NCBI RefSeq assembly: GCF_000004195.4
Contig: NC_030679.2
Coordinates: 26,897,712 to 26,961,711 of the forward strand
DNA: 64,000 nt
Source of the DNA: Xenopus tropicalis
Taxonomy: Eukaryota > Chordata > Amphibia > Anura > Pipidae
Direction: 5' to 3'
In this document: positions 35,417-46,849 of the stretch, in pieces
Layout: each line of letters opens with the position of its first letter
Numbering within the stretch: position 1 is the stretch's first letter
The notes under the pieces: model-generated
What the model saw: the letters and a program-made list of their open reading frames with translations, nothing else
Databases searched by the model: none
What the model was told of the DNA's origin: nothing
Program-made: the position numbers and the translations under genes

Positions 35417-35681
35417 TTAGGGCTGTGACAGACAGGGAAATTAGTCGCCGCGTCACAAATCTCCCTTGTCGCGGGCGACAAATCTCCCCATCTGTCACAG
35501 CCCTAAAGCCTTGCCTTGAGAGGAAACTTCCGCGGCTTCGGCAAATCGCAGTGCCGCATATGCCATCCTACTGGCGATTTACATTCTAGCCGGTCAGATG
35601 GCATTTCAGGGAGATTTAGTCGTCCGCGACAAGGGAAATTTGTTGCGCAGCAACTAATCTCCCCGTTTGCCACAGCCCTTA
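35417..35681. repeat. Foldback MITE, CTAATCTCCC family, TTA ends
   Basis: It starts TTAGGGCTGTGACAGACAGG and ends TTGCCACAGCCCTTA, near-complementary ends flanked by TTA. Internal inverse blocks CATCCTACTGGCGATTTAC and ATTCTAGCCGGTCAGATGGC fold back. The TTA flank would fit a PIF/Harbinger-type MITE, but that is inference. No ORF is inherent to it. Confidence 0.82.
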
Positions 35682-35865
35682 GGGGTGAAGACACACTGAG
35701 CTACTAAGAGCAGCTACTTTTTCACAGCTACTAAACTCCAGAAAATACCCTGCCATAGACAGTACTGAGAATGGCCTCTGCTGAAACACATATAGAGACA
35801 ATTATCAGTATATGATCAGCATTGTCTGTTTTAGCTGCTACTAGTAGCTCTGTGTGTCTTTACCC

Positions 35866-35955
35866 TAAGGGCTGTGGCACACACTGAGATTAGTCGCCCG
35901 CGACAAGGGAGATTTTGTCGCGGGTGACTAATCTTAGCGTGTGCCACAGCCCTAA
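35866..35955. repeat. Minimal 84-bp foldback element flanked by TAA
   Basis: 35869-35952 is almost wholly palindromic: GGGCTGTGGCACACACTGAG at the left and GTGTGCCACAGCCC at the right, with GCCCGCGACAAGGGAG near the middle. TAA lies on both sides. It is the shortest member of the family in the window and marks the left side of the duplicated block. Confidence 0.75.
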
Positions 35956-35977
35956 AGCTCTGATGAGGGGCTCTACC

Positions 35978-36337
35978 TTAAAGGGGAAGGAAAGGCTAAG
36001 TCACTTGGGGTTGCCAAATAGTTAGGTACCCCCAAGTGACTTAGATCGCTTACCTTGTACCCTGGGCTGGTGCCCCTGTTAGGAGAAAAAAGCACCAGCC
36101 CAGGGTACCTGTAGGAAGCGCTTCCTCCTTCCTCTCTCTTCTGCCGGCGAAATCCGTTGGCCCGCGCATGCGCAGTAGAGTGAAAAGAAGGAGGAAGCGC
36201 TCGCTGCTACCCCGGGCTGGTGCTGTTCTCTCTGTACAGGGGCACCAGCCCGGGGTACAAGGTAAGCGATCTAAGTCACTTGGGGGTGCCTAACATTTTG
36301 GCACCCCCAAGTGACTTAGCCTTTCCTTCTCCTTTAA
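35978..36337. mobile_element. TTAA-targeted MITE with nested palindromes
   Basis: It starts TTAAAGGGGAAGGAAAGGC and ends GCCTTTCCTTCTCCTTTAA, a near-perfect inverted repeat. The TTAA is duplicated at 35978-35981 and 36334-36337. The paralogous block at 37801-37804 has a single TTAA at the same point, so it is the empty site. Inside are further palindromic pairs (CCCAAGTGACTTAG; GCACCAGCCCAGGGTAC versus GTACCCTGGGCTGGTGC). Consistent with the T2/Kolobok-like MITEs described in Xenopus. Confidence 0.95.
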
Positions 36338-36724
36338 ACCCCCCAGTGACTCTAATCTCTTATCTCCACCCTCAGGCTTCTGCTCCTTCGCTTTAAAGCA
36401 GAATGCACCTGCCCAGGGTGTTTCCTGTAGAACAGGCTGGCACCCTCTTGCCCTAAACTCCCAGGAATCCTCTGAGTGAGTTCAGACTTGACATGTACAT
36501 TTTCTGTCCTGGGAGCCCGGGCAAGATGGCAGGAGCCTGCTCTGCAGGACAGTACCCTAACACTTTTTATAAAAGAGGATCTCCAGCTCAAATTCTCTTG
36601 CCTGACTTTTCTGAAGAATGAAGTTTGAATAAACTTCCCCTTAGACATGGCAGGACCAAGGTTCTAATAAATCAGCTAACACTGTTTTTACTGGATTTAC
36701 AAAATGCAACAGGAAAAATAAAAA

Positions 36725-36819
36725 GGCTGGATAGCGCCCGCAGGTTTTGAACCCCCGAGAGGATTAGTCTGATAAATCAGAGAGCCCGTGAAGGAACCGC
36801 TGAGCTACAATGCCAGCCC
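36725..36819 (-). ncRNA. tRNA-like cassette, copy 2
   Basis: On the minus strand it begins GGGCTGGCATTGTAGCTCAG and ends in GCTATCCAGCC, followed by TTTTTA. The B box is GGGGGTTCAAAACCTGC. The A box carries TGTAGCTCAGCGG. Same architecture as copy 1. Confidence 0.6.
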
Positions 36820-37017
36820 GTATGTTGTGCCAGAATATTCTCTATCTGAGTTATAACAGGATCCCATACAGGCAGTGCCGTACTAACTGGGCTTATTCTG
36901 TTTAGCAGAGGCTGCCTGTGTACTGGGAAGTTATGTTTAATTGTACATATCGGCATAGGTCTCTTTGCATATGGTGCTTAATTTATGTTTGTGTGTTAGA
37001 AATACATTCTAAATAAA

Positions 37018-37130
37018 CTTTCCCTTATATGTGGCAGGAACAAGGCTTTAATAAAGAAGCTAACACTGTAAAAATGTGGATTTACAAAATGTAATAGGAA
37101 AAATAAAAAGGCTGGATAGCACCTGCGGAT
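37018..37130. repeat. Truncated third copy of the tRNA-like repeat
   Basis: AAATAAACTTTCCCTTATATG to AAAAAGGCTGGATAGCACC matches 36620-36745, then stops inside the B-box region where the MITE at 37134 begins. This suggests the MITE inserted into, or recombined with, the cassette. Confidence 0.6.
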
Positions 37131-37133
37131 TTG

Positions 37134-37415
37134 TTCACCTTCAGATTAACTTTTAGTATGATGTAGACAATGATATTCTGAAGCAATTTGCAATTGGTTG
37201 CCATTTATTTATTTTTGTGGTTTTTCAGTTATTTAGCTCTTTGTTCAGCAGCTCTCCAGTTTGGAATTTCAGCAGCTATCTGGTTGCTACGGTCTTATTT
37301 ACCTCAGCAACCAGGCAGTGAGAGACTGAAATATGAATAGGAGAGGGTCTGAATAGGAAGATAAGTAAAAACAAAAAGTAACAATATTAATACATTTTGT
37401 AAGCTCACAGAGAAA
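37134..37415. repeat. T2-like MITE, AGTTAACTTTTAGTATG family, truncated
   Basis: Starts TTCACCTTCAGATTAAC then TTTTAGTATGATGTAG, with GGTTGCTACGG and CCTCAGCAACCAGG inverse words in the middle. It is highly similar to 38871-39215. Confidence 0.75.
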
Positions 37416-37497
37416 TAGTGTTTGGCTGTTGGGCCCCTGCTGTGGCAGACCCAGTCCAGCCCTGCAGAGCAATCAGAATATGTTTCTTAGGGTTTCC

Positions 37498-37776
37498 CTT
37501 AGGGTTCCCCATCAGTTGCCATCCCACCGCCAAAAATGTAAGTCGCCGGTGGGATGGCATACGCAGTGGCACGATTTTGGCAAATCGCCGAAAATGCCTC
37601 GCGAGGCCGAAATTGCTGAAGTTGCCTTGAGAGCCAACTTCCGCCGCAGTGCCGCGGATGCCATCCCACCGGCGATTTACATTCTTGCCGGTGGGATGGC
37701 ATATCGGGGAGATTAGTCGCCCGCGACAAGGGAGATTTTGTCCCGGGTGACTAATCTTAGTGTGTGCCACAGCCCT
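37498..37776. repeat. Foldback MITE, CTAATCTCCC family
   Basis: Contains GCCATCCCACCGCCAAAAAT at the left and its inverse CCGGTGGGATGGCATATCGG at the right. It ends GTGTGCCACAGCCCTAA. Short frames here (up to 121 codons across 37405-37770) derive from this repeat. Confidence 0.75.
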
Positions 37777-38450
37777 AAAGCTCTGATGAGGGGCTCTACC
37801 TTAAACCCCCCAGTGACTCTAATCTCTTATCTCCACCCTCAGGCTTCTGCACCTTCGCTTTAAAGCAGAATGCACCTGCCCAGGGTGTTTCCTGTAGAAC
37901 AGACTGGCACCATCTTGCCCCAAACTCCCAGCAAACCCTCTGAGTGAGTTCAGACTTGACACGTACATTTTCTGTCCTGGGAGCCCGGGGCAAGATGGCA
38001 GGAGCCTGCTCTGCAGGACAGTACCCTAACACTTTTTATAAAAGAGGATCTCCAGCTCAGTTCACTGCTCCTGTTAGTGTACAAATTCTCTTGCCTGACT
38101 TTTCTGAAGAATGAAGTTTGAATAAACTTCCCCTTAGACATGGCAGCTAACCCTGTTTTTACTGGATTTACAAAATGTAATCGGAAAAATAAAAAGGCTG
38201 GATATCGCCCGCAGGTTTTGAACCCCCGAGAGGATTAGTCTGATAAATCAGAGAGCCCGTGAAGGAACTGCTGAGCTACAATGCCAACCCGTATGCTGTG
38301 CCAGAATATTCTCTATCTGAGTTATAACAGGATCCCATACAGGCAGTGCCGTACTGACTGGGCTCATTCTGTTTAGCAGAGGCTGCCTGTGTACTGGGAA
38401 GTTATGTTTAGTTGTACATATCGGCATAGATCTCTTTGCATATGGGGCTT
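37777..38450. repeat. Duplicated block, right copy (empty site for the MITE)
   Basis: Collinear with 35956-36950 but lacks the 35978-36333 insert: GGCTCTACC is joined directly to TTAAACCCCCCAGTGAC at 37792-37815. Small differences include an extra CAGTTCACTGCTCCTGTTAG near 38058. It retains its tRNA-like cassette at 38196-38290. Confidence 0.8.
38196..38290 (-). ncRNA. tRNA-like cassette, copy 3
   Basis: The minus strand reads GGGTTGGCATTGTAGCTCAG to GGCGATATCCAGCC and then TTTTTA. The A box is present (TGTAGCTCAGCAG, one change from copy 2). The B box is GGGTTCAAAACC. Parallel to copy 2 within the duplicated block. Confidence 0.58.
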
Positions 38451-38870
38451 TATTTATTATTATGTGTTAATATTGTGAGATGGCACTGCCATACTGATTT
38501 ATATATGGAAATATATATATAGACTTTATTCCACTCACACATGTTTTGCATAATGAAAGTAAACACAATTCCAAGTAACGTTCCAACATGCATTCATTCA
38601 AAGTACTACTTTCCCTATTTACATAAGTTAAAATATCTCAGTTTTTTTAATGTTGCTTGCAATTGCTGTTGAAATCTGTGTCTGGCCGTTCATGTGCTCT
38701 GTTTCCTGGTTTTGAGTCCTGAAACAATGTAGCAGAAGCCAGCCAATTAAAGAACTTACATCCGCTACATTGTTTCATGAGTCAGAATGAGAGAGCAGAA
38801 GGGTATAAACAAATACTGCTTTTAGGTGCAATTACAAACAGCGCCGGTTTCTACTGGGGGCGCCCCAAGG
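38451..38870. other. Non-coding stretch
   Basis: An ATATATATA run lies near 38507-38520. 38690-38780 includes inverse words around TGTTTCCTGGTTTTGAGTCC and TACATTGTTTCATGAGTC, a weak foldback. No gene. Confidence 0.35.
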
Positions 38871-39215
38871 AACTTTAGTATGATGTAGACAATGATATTC
38901 TGAAGCAATTTGCAATTGGTTGCCATTTATTTATTTTTGTGGTTTTTCAGTTATTTAGCTCTTTGTTCAGCAGCTCTCCAGTTTGGAATTTCAGCAGCTA
39001 TCTGGTTGCTGTGGTCTTATTTACCTCAGCAACCAGGCAGTGAGAGACTGGAATATGAATAAGAGAGGGTCTGAATAGGTAGATAAGTAAAAAAAAAAAA
39101 GTAACAATATTAATACATTTTGTAAGCTTACAGAGAAATAGTTTTTGGCTGTTGGGGGGTGTGGGGCCCCCGCTGTGGCAGACCCAGTCCGACCCTGCAG
39201 AGCAGTCAGAATATG
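38871..39215. repeat. T2-like MITE, near-duplicate of 37134-37415
   Basis: AACTTTAGTATGATGTAGAC followed by the same order of blocks as at 37134, with GGTTGCTGTGG and CCTCAGCAACCAGGC. It ends in GGCAGACCCAGTCCGACCCTG, the end word of the hAT-like family at 56308. Confidence 0.75.
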
Positions 39216-39469
39216 TTTCTTAACCAATTAACATCTATCTTTTCGGTACAGTGTACAGAAACATAACTTTTTACAGGCACTTGGATGGTGTCAATCCCTG
39301 CTCGCCCTCTTTTTGAAGTGCTGTAGTTGGCGATCACTACTTGCAGGCATGTGAATTCTGTACCCAACATTCATTAATAGGGCTTTTCTTTCACTGGGCA
39401 CCCCATCTACTTGTATTTAGGGCCCACCACCTAGGAGGCCCTTGTGACCTATGGGTATATTATACTATA

Positions 39470-39898
39470 GTATATTATAGATCGGACAATTCTAAGCAAC
39501 TTTTCAATTAGTCTTCATTATCTGTTTTTTATAGTTTTTTAAATATTTGCCTTCTTTGCAACTTTCAAATGGGGGACACTGACCACAGCACCCAAAAAAC
39601 TATTGCTCTTAGAGGCTACATTTTTATTGTTATTGTTACTTTTTCTAACTTATTTTACTATTCAGGTCCTCTCCTATTCATATATCAGTCTCTTATTCAA
39701 ACTGCTCCCTGGTTGCTAAGGTAATTTGCACCCTAGCAACCAGATAACTGCTGACACTCTGGAAAACTGCTGAACAGATATTGAAATAATTCAAAAACTA
39801 CAAATAATAGAAAATGAAAACCAGTTGCAAATTGCCTCAGAATATTACTCTCTACATCATACTAAAAGTTAACTCAAAGGTGAACAACCCCTTTTATA
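39470..39898. repeat. T2-like MITE, opposite orientation
   Basis: Starts AATTCTAAGCAACTTTTCAA, with CTGGTTGCTAAGG and ACCCTAGCAACCAG in the centre. It ends TACTAAAAGTTAACTCAAAG then GGTGAACAACCCCTTTTA. The right terminus is the family's TTAAAGGGG inverse. Confidence 0.8.
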
Positions 39899-42800
39899 CC
39901 GGCTGTGGTGGGGCCTGCTGCCTCTATAGTGACGCCACTGCAACTACACAACTCCTGACCTGGAGGAGAATTCACTTCTGCTCCAGTGTTAAACCAGTCA
40001 GGCCCAGAGAACAGAAAACGATGCACAAATAACTTGAAAACTAGTTAACTACCTAACAACGAATTAATGTATGTCGGAATGTTGCATAGAACATCATTTT
40101 TTTATTATGGAAAAAGCCTTTATTTGTTCTTTGGAAATACTGATACACAAAGTAACACATATATAGTATATTAAAAGCAAACAGGGGCTCAGACTTCTTC
40201 CCTAATCTCTTGGAACCGTTCCAGTGTTCTCACATTATTTGTTCTTCTTCACTAAATTTGTTAAATATTTGCTATATAGATGGGTTCATAGTGGCCGCGG
40301 GCTCGGTCCCAAGCCTGAAACAGATGAATGACTCACACTATTTTCAGCAATCAATACTGGCAGCAATCCAGCAGCCTTGGATGCACAGTCTCTTGTCATT
40401 CTCCTCTGCCGTCTGAAGCAGAGGGTATGCTACCGTGACATTGCCTTGCGTTGCCTCATAATTGACTCTAGACATATATCCACAGAACTGATGCTCCATA
40501 CAATTCTATGTATAGTAAGAGCCTCAACCGAAGGCTTGATAAAAAAAACAGAACTTTGTACCACTCACATAAGTTATAAATCTTCTAGTCCAAAAATATA
40601 GAATATTGTTTACCAGGACACATGCCTGGACAGCTTTGGCCCCGGGGTGTGTATTAAATAAAATGTATTGCATCATGAACACAAAGTAGATTTTACCTTC
40701 CCCTTAGCTACTGTTAATCATGTGACTTGTAGCCAGATCCCATTTATCAAAACTAGCAGCCTCTCCTTGCTGTATGTCAGAACTAGGATCAGTCAATCAA
40801 TCTTATCCTAAAGATATAAGCCTTGCATTATTCATGGTAATATGGTTGGATAAGGCATTTTGTTGAGCGATTTGTCAACTAAGCAATAAAACATCTTAAG
40901 GAGTTGCTGTCATTGTTTTGTTTATTTAAATATTAATTCTCTGTCCCATAGCAGTTGGGGAGGTGACCGGTTCCAGACTCCGTCCTTCCTTTCTCATTGT
41001 AGCACAAAAAAAACAGTATCATTTCCTCTGAAGACAATAGGGCTCATTTACCAACAATACTGGCACAGCACTAAGTGGCAAAAACTGCCTATACTGCTGG
41101 CATATGCTAGGTGCAGCTCATGGGTGCAAGGGTCCTCTCAAGGCATTGCATCCCCCAGGTGATTCCTTGCACGTGACAAGCAAGCTAGGGACGTTTCAAG
41201 GGACACCTGTGTGCTTTCCACCTGTAAGCAGCTCTGCAAATAGGTGCCCCTTGCCTTTATGCTGGGTGCATTAAAGATTTGTAATGGTCCTTTCTGGATG
41301 GTGCAAGAGTGAAGTCTACTGAACAATATCATTCCCATGGGATAGGGAACATCACAGATATCTTTCAATTCTTTGAATTCTAAAATTGGCTACGCACCGG
41401 CAAATAAAAGTTGCCAGCTTGGCCCCTTCAGACTTATGGGGAGGTCCGGCACATCTGAGCAAATGTGGTCCTGTCCCGATGGGTCTCCATAGGCCTCCAT
41501 AACTCTTTCCTTGACCCTAGGAGCAAATGATTTGATCATCCCAATTTGGCCATGTTCGTGGCCAAGATCCATGAATAGCCAGTGTGTGTGTGTGTGGAGG
41601 TCTATTGAGAATGGCAGGGCATGCTCTATTAGAATTCTCTAATTGTATTTCTGGTTGCATTCACTAAGCCAGGAATAAAATTATGGAATCCTTGGGTATT
41701 TTTTTGAGATTTATCCCTGGTTGCACAAATCTTATCTATTATTTCCCTAACTTATCAACCTTCTACTTCTTGTACTGTTGCTCAACCTGTCCTTGTCTAC
41801 TACTTACCTGGACCTTTGGACTGTATCCCTTTGTGAACCATTAGAGTCTGCTCTGACATTGTGGTCTGTATTTAGTCCAGTCCTTAGAACTTGCTATAAG
41901 CTTACTTTCACTTTGCCTAATGCACTTACATGCTTTAACTTTAGAGATACATGTCTCACTGGAAGAAGCATCCTTGTTCACCATTAGTCTTATATTGTGC
42001 CACAACAAATACTCTGCTGAGTGCTCTCAGCAAAACATCCATTCCATAGTGCAGAACAGTCGTCTCATAGATATGCAAACTACAGCTATGCTACTTATTG
42101 ATTTTCTTTGGTTCAGCAGAAAAGAATTAAAGTGGGTAATTACATATCAGCTTCACTAAATAATAGAACACACCCAGTTAGCAGAACTGCCACAGACACA
42201 GCGGGCATGTCTGATTGCTTCCTCTGTTCTCCGTCTCTGCCCGATTTGTGTGGCTGATCACAGATTGGATGAACAACAAGGAGAGTGTAGTACATCAGAA
42301 CCTGTGAATGACACTTATTATTTGAGGGATGACACTTTTCTGTTGTCACACAGGTGCCCTTGACATTATTTGCTATGAATAGTATTCTTGTTTCAAAGGG
42401 GGCTCTATGCAATGCAACTGGAACCATATTCCTCCCATTCATTGACAGGCTACAAATTGTAAGCAGGTCCATCCTGACATGGGGGTTATATGTTGATTAT
42501 AATCTGCTCTAGTACCTTAGGAGCTGAGGGTTCATGAAAATGATCCAAAGGAAGTTCATACACCAATGAACATATTTCTTATTTTATTTAGGTTTGGTCA
42601 CCTAAAAATTGCACCCACAATGGATCAATGGGCCCACTCTCCATTGGTTTGATAGTGTCTGGTAATGAGCTACCATACTTTTTGGCACTGAGCTGACAAG
42701 TTACACTTGTGCTCATTAAATGTGGATATTGCTGCCCCCGGGCTTCAGTTGGAAGTTGATTTGGTAAAGAAGCAAGGTATTAAGAGTTTGGACAGTTGGA

Positions 42801-43890
42801 TAAAAAGGAAATATGGAGTCTTTAAAATTGTGTAACATCTTCAGAATGAAAATCTTCATAGACATCTTCAGAACATTTTCATTAACCCTCACCTCTCATG
42901 CTACTCTAGCAGAATATGGAATGCACTGATTCTTGACTCGATTAAAATTATCGCACCTATATTAAGAGAGGTTATTGTCTCTTAATATAGGGGCAACTCT
43001 TCAGCCTCATCACTATGTTGGGTGTCAGGGATCTTAAGCAGTTTCTTTTTATTTGAACACAAATTAGCCACATTAAATCAAATAGTTGCCTTATAGGCTT
43101 GATCACTATGGCTCTGAGCAGACTGATCAACCAATGAAAGCATAACCAGTGGCCCCTGTTAACTGGTCCTCCTTGAGGCTTGAAGCCCAGTTACTCCTTC
43201 ATCCATGCAAACATATAATGCAGTGCCCTGTCAGGCTTGCCTAGCTGTTCGCTGCCTACCCAGGAGATGATGGCAAATGGCTGGCAACTTGCAGTGAATA
43301 GGGCTGACTGGTACCAGTCCTCCTGCACAGCCTGGGAAAGCAGACAGCAGGACACAATGTAACTTTTATAGGCACATTCCTTCTATTTTTAGAGGTGTAT
43401 AATGCAACAGCAAGTACTTGCCTTGACAGCGTCTCATCCAACCCAGTAATTAATAGTATCAAGTAATACACCACCCTCCGTTATAATCAATGCAGTGATT
43501 ATAGAATTAAATTACAGTCAATGTAGGCGCTGCTCAGGAGAGCAACATACTGTAAATATGCCAAGAAACAAAATCCAAAATCAAACCGAGCTTTCATTAA
43601 CAAGAATACGGAACTGATTTATTACAGGGGGAACTGACAAAGAATGAAGACACTAATGCAACAGATGCATATTTTCACCTTCAGATGCTATTCTTTTGTT
43701 TGAATATTTTCATGCTATTATTTTCCTTTTTTCTGTCCTTGAATCCCCTACCCTACAGACTATTGTATGTATCATACAGGTAATGTTTAGAATTGCAGAT
43801 GTTACAGAATCCATTCTCTCTATCCAATGAGCTATTGAAGGAATACTGTGGCTCTGCAGCATCTGCCTATTCCTGGTACAAGTTGCTACT
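39899..43890. other. Apparently single-copy non-coding region
   Basis: About 4 kb with no gene or well-preserved repeat that I recognise. A (TG)n run lies at about 41581-41594, and a short perfect hairpin at 42957-42990 is listed separately. Open frames of 60-110 codons on both strands, including 42140-42472 (-), show no domain. Confidence 0.4.
42957..42990. other. Perfect 13-bp hairpin
   Basis: CTATATTAAGAGA and TCTCTTAATATAG are perfect reverse complements with an 8-nt loop. The element is isolated, with no repeat family recognised around it and no obvious terminator or regulatory context. Confidence 0.6.
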
Positions 43891-44423
43891 CATATGTATG
43901 TATGTATGTATGTATAACTTTATTTATAAAGTGCCACAAGGGTACGCAGCGCTGTACAGTCTTACAGAATACAAAATTACACACAGGGAGGACAAGTGAT
44001 ATAATAAATAAATACAATAAATACATATATGTATATATATATATAAGTGCCATGTGGTATGAGACACAGTAGGAAGGAGGTCCCTGCCCTGTAGAGCTTA
44101 CAATCTAAGTGGTTGGGTAACATTCAGGCACAAACTGGAAGGTAAGAGTGCACCAGGTATGGGCATTTGCCCTTAAGCGCAGGACTGGGCAAAATAATGT
44201 TTTAGTGCTCCAGAAGGTAACAGCTGAGCTTTTTCTTAAAGAGAGGGAGTGAGTATTCCCTACGGAGGGATTCAGGGATAGAGTTCCAGAGGTAAGGAGT
44301 AGTGAGATAGAAAAGTTTAAGACGAGAGAGCGCAGTGGGTGTGGATGGTGTAAAAAGACGGAGGCTCTGAGAGGAGCGGAGGAGACGACCAGGAACATGT
44401 AGGGAGACTAGTGAAGAAACCAA
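43891..44423 (-). mobile_element. 5'-truncated L2-like LINE with RT C-terminus and 3' UTR
   Basis: The minus strand codes for the C-terminal end of a non-LTR reverse-transcriptase polyprotein and then a 3' UTR containing TTAGATTGTAAGCTCTACAG and GGCAGGGACCTCC. The UTR runs to CACTTTATAAATAAAG and a (TACA)n-type microsatellite at about 43891-43915. The microsatellite tail is typical of CR1/L2-type LINEs. Everything upstream of 44423 is missing, as expected from 5' truncation. Confidence 0.8.
44202..44423 (-). pseudogene. LINE reverse-transcriptase C-terminal fragment
   Basis: A 73-codon open frame with no ATG at its start. It ends in PYLWNSIPESLRREYSLPLF followed by a Lys-rich FKKKL-type segment and a stop. 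This is the conserved LWNSLP...FKKxLK C-terminal block of CR1/L2/Rex-type LINE ORF2 proteins. It follows a region with several Arg/Ser and no catalytic YxDD, which would lie far upstream. It is a dead fragment, although no stop interrupts it. Confidence 0.8.
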
Positions 44424-45889
44424 GAAGATATGGACCCATATCTTGGAGGTTCACTCCCTAGGCCTCCCCCATGCACCTCTCCACTGGCACCAACCCTTCC
44501 CTGTCCCACTCACAACCCAAACAGGGTCACACTGAGAGCTTGGGGTGGGATATTTAAACAGCTCTCAAAATCTCCTGCCCACAATTCTTGACACTGAAGG
44601 TCCAGGCCTTTACAGCCTTCCCACAAATGGAAACCTGTCCATGTACAGTCAGTATAATGGCGCATATCCTGCTTCTTGGCCTGTACTACATGTATTAAAC
44701 ATACCATCTGTCATTATCTCATGCCAGCAATATCTGGTCCCTGCATGGCTTGGGTTATGGAAAGCTGTTACTGATTGGGTGCTCACTGAATGTTACTCTA
44801 TTACTATGTTTTGGAGAACACAAAAAATGTGGCAACCATCAGCATTCAATACAAAAGATGAAATAGGAGAAAGCCCCTCCCCAACACCATGTGACTCAAT
44901 ACCATGTGACACTTAAAAAGCCGAAATTCCGATTTTTTTATCAGAATTTTGACTCTTCTAGCAAAAGCGTCCTGTGCACTAGTGATGCATCCCCCCCTCA
45001 CCCCACTGTGATGCAAGGGTTGCAGTAACCAATAGCATCCAAATACCAGGTAGCATTTACTGGTCACTACTTTAAACATCTTATTGGTTGCTATGGTTTA
45101 CTGCTGCTAGGCAAACTAAGTGTCTTTTATTACATATTAAGGATAGTCATGCTTTCTAAAAGTAAATAGAAAGTATTTACCCTGTTATAACAAAGACAAC
45201 GTTTCTTTCATAATTCTAGTTATCCTCTTTGGATCATCTCATTCACTTTATCATCTATCCCAAAGCCCCAGTCCTTTCTTTACAATCTATAGCAGCCTGT
45301 GGGCCTCCATGTGATCCTAATGTACAACTCCAAGCCTCAGCCAGAGACAACTGCTGGCAGCTTGTTTCCCTTCCATATATTCTTTGGTACTTAACCCCCA
45401 GTGTTTTAGTTCTAGGGGAATGCTAGAAGTTGTTGCCAATATCAGGTTGCCCGTCTTGATCCATAGAGATAAACACAGCAATCTTACATTATCCGATAAT
45501 GCATAACAAACAATCAGGATGTTGATCTGCCCTTCTGGTTTAAAAGCAAACATTATATATATATATATTGTTGTGAGCTACCGGACATTCAGCAAACTTT
45601 GCACTTCTTCTTTCATCGCCTCATTATTATTGCATATCAGCTGGCAATCTGATCTGGGCAGCCTGGTTGTGCAGGACAAGCATGTAATGTGCAGTAGCAA
45701 GTGACAATATATCACGGGGGACTTGGAGAGAGGAACGAAGTACCCAGGCCCTTGGGGATTTGCATGAAAGCCAAGAGTCTGACGGTCACATTCATCAATG
45801 TCCTACTGATCAGTACATGGGGAATCTAAGTAGGTTGCAGAAAAGACACGATTAGGCCAGATAAAGCTCGTCCTTTTTAGTAGGCTGAA
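44424..45889. other. Non-coding stretch with a foldback MITE relic
   Basis: 45020-45130 carries CAGTAACCAATAGCATCC and TTGGTTGCTATGGTTTACTG, inverse words of the foldback family at 23263. (AT)n occurs at about 45555-45569. No gene was recognised; a 123-codon frame at 44545-44916 has no signature. Confidence 0.4.
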
Positions 45890-46210
45890 CTGAGCCTCAT
45901 GAGGTTAATTCTCAAGGGCGCTCTCTGCCTTGTATCTTAGCAGTCACTAACAACGATGATAGCAACTTGTCAGCAAACATTAAGCCCCATGTATATGTAA
46001 GATTTAGCAAGGATTAATATTTTCATCTTGTATTTAAACCATATTCTACCACCTGTCTGTACTTTTTCATTATTCCTGCATTCTTTTTCTGATTGTCTCT
46101 GTAATTAGACTTCTCACTACATGCAGGTATGCCTGAGATGGGCAATCCCCAACAGGCCAATAAATGTGTAGCAGTTACTCTCTTTTCTTCAGTCTATAAA
46201 TCCAACCCTC
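45890..46210. other. Candidate conserved non-coding element
   Basis: Repeat-free AT-rich sequence with words such as CTCATGAGGTTAATTCTC, CACTAACAACGATGATAGC, TAGCAAGGATTAATATTTTC and CTGTAATTAGAC (homeodomain-type TAATTA/TAATTAG). It resembles constrained regulatory DNA, but conservation is untested. Confidence 0.22.
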
Positions 46211-46849
46211 GGGGGCTCGCTTCCCACAGGAACTCATTCGCTTCTTGTTTGGCAGAGCTCTGTTAGACAAAAGGACTTGTCACAGGAAGTCTAATAACAC
46301 CAAAGCACACTGATTGGACCATGAAACAAAACCACACATATATAAACTTGTTTAATTACGTGTTACTAAGGTAAACGACAGATAACAACAACAAAATATG
46401 ATTATGTTTTCTTGTATATGCAAAAAAAATTATTTGAAGCAGAAATCCTGTTTTTTTTTATAGCAGCAAGTCTTTAATCAGTTATGGTGCACATATAAAC
46501 ACAATAAATAGGATTTGTCTTAAAATTACATTTTGCCTATTGTTATAGATTAAAAATACATAGTTTACTATTTTTTGCCATTATAAAGCACTAATTTGCA
46601 AGTTGGGTCATTTTTACTGAACCCTCCTCCTCTTTTACTTTATAAACAGGGCAATTTGTTCTGAGCTCCTGATCCAACCCCTCCCTTCTGTAAGCAGCTG
46701 TCTTTGAGCAGCTCATTATCAATGGCATCTCAGTGGACTGGTAGTTAATTTTATCAACTCCTCTGAAGTTCTGCGGGATGAGGAAGTGCTAAAGTGAAAC
46801 TGGTTTTATATTCTTGTTTAGTGACAGAAATAACAGAGACCAAAGATAT
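46211..46849. other. Non-coding stretch
   Basis: No gene or identifiable repeat family apart from AT-rich simple sequence around 46430-46470. Confidence 0.35.

Larger units (their letters stand above)
35956..36950. repeat. Duplicated block, left copy (contains MITE insert and tRNA-like cassette)
   Basis: Matches 37777-38450 in the same order: GCTCTGATGAGGGGCTCTACC, then CCCCCCAGTGACTCTAATC, a long stretch ending GAATGAAGTTTGAATAAAC, the tRNA-like cassette and GGATCCCATACAGGCAGTGC. This copy has an extra 356 bp (35978-36333). It could be a tandem segmental duplication or two copies of one long repeat; a partial third copy lies at about 37018-37130. The frames of 78-98 codons here are shared by both copies and look fortuitous. 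Confidence 0.8.

Noticed and set aside
36352..38141. Minus-strand frames of 61-98 codons starting MSKGKFIQTSFF in both duplicated blocks
   Set aside because: Shared because the block is duplicated; the frames diverge through indels and have no recognisable protein family.
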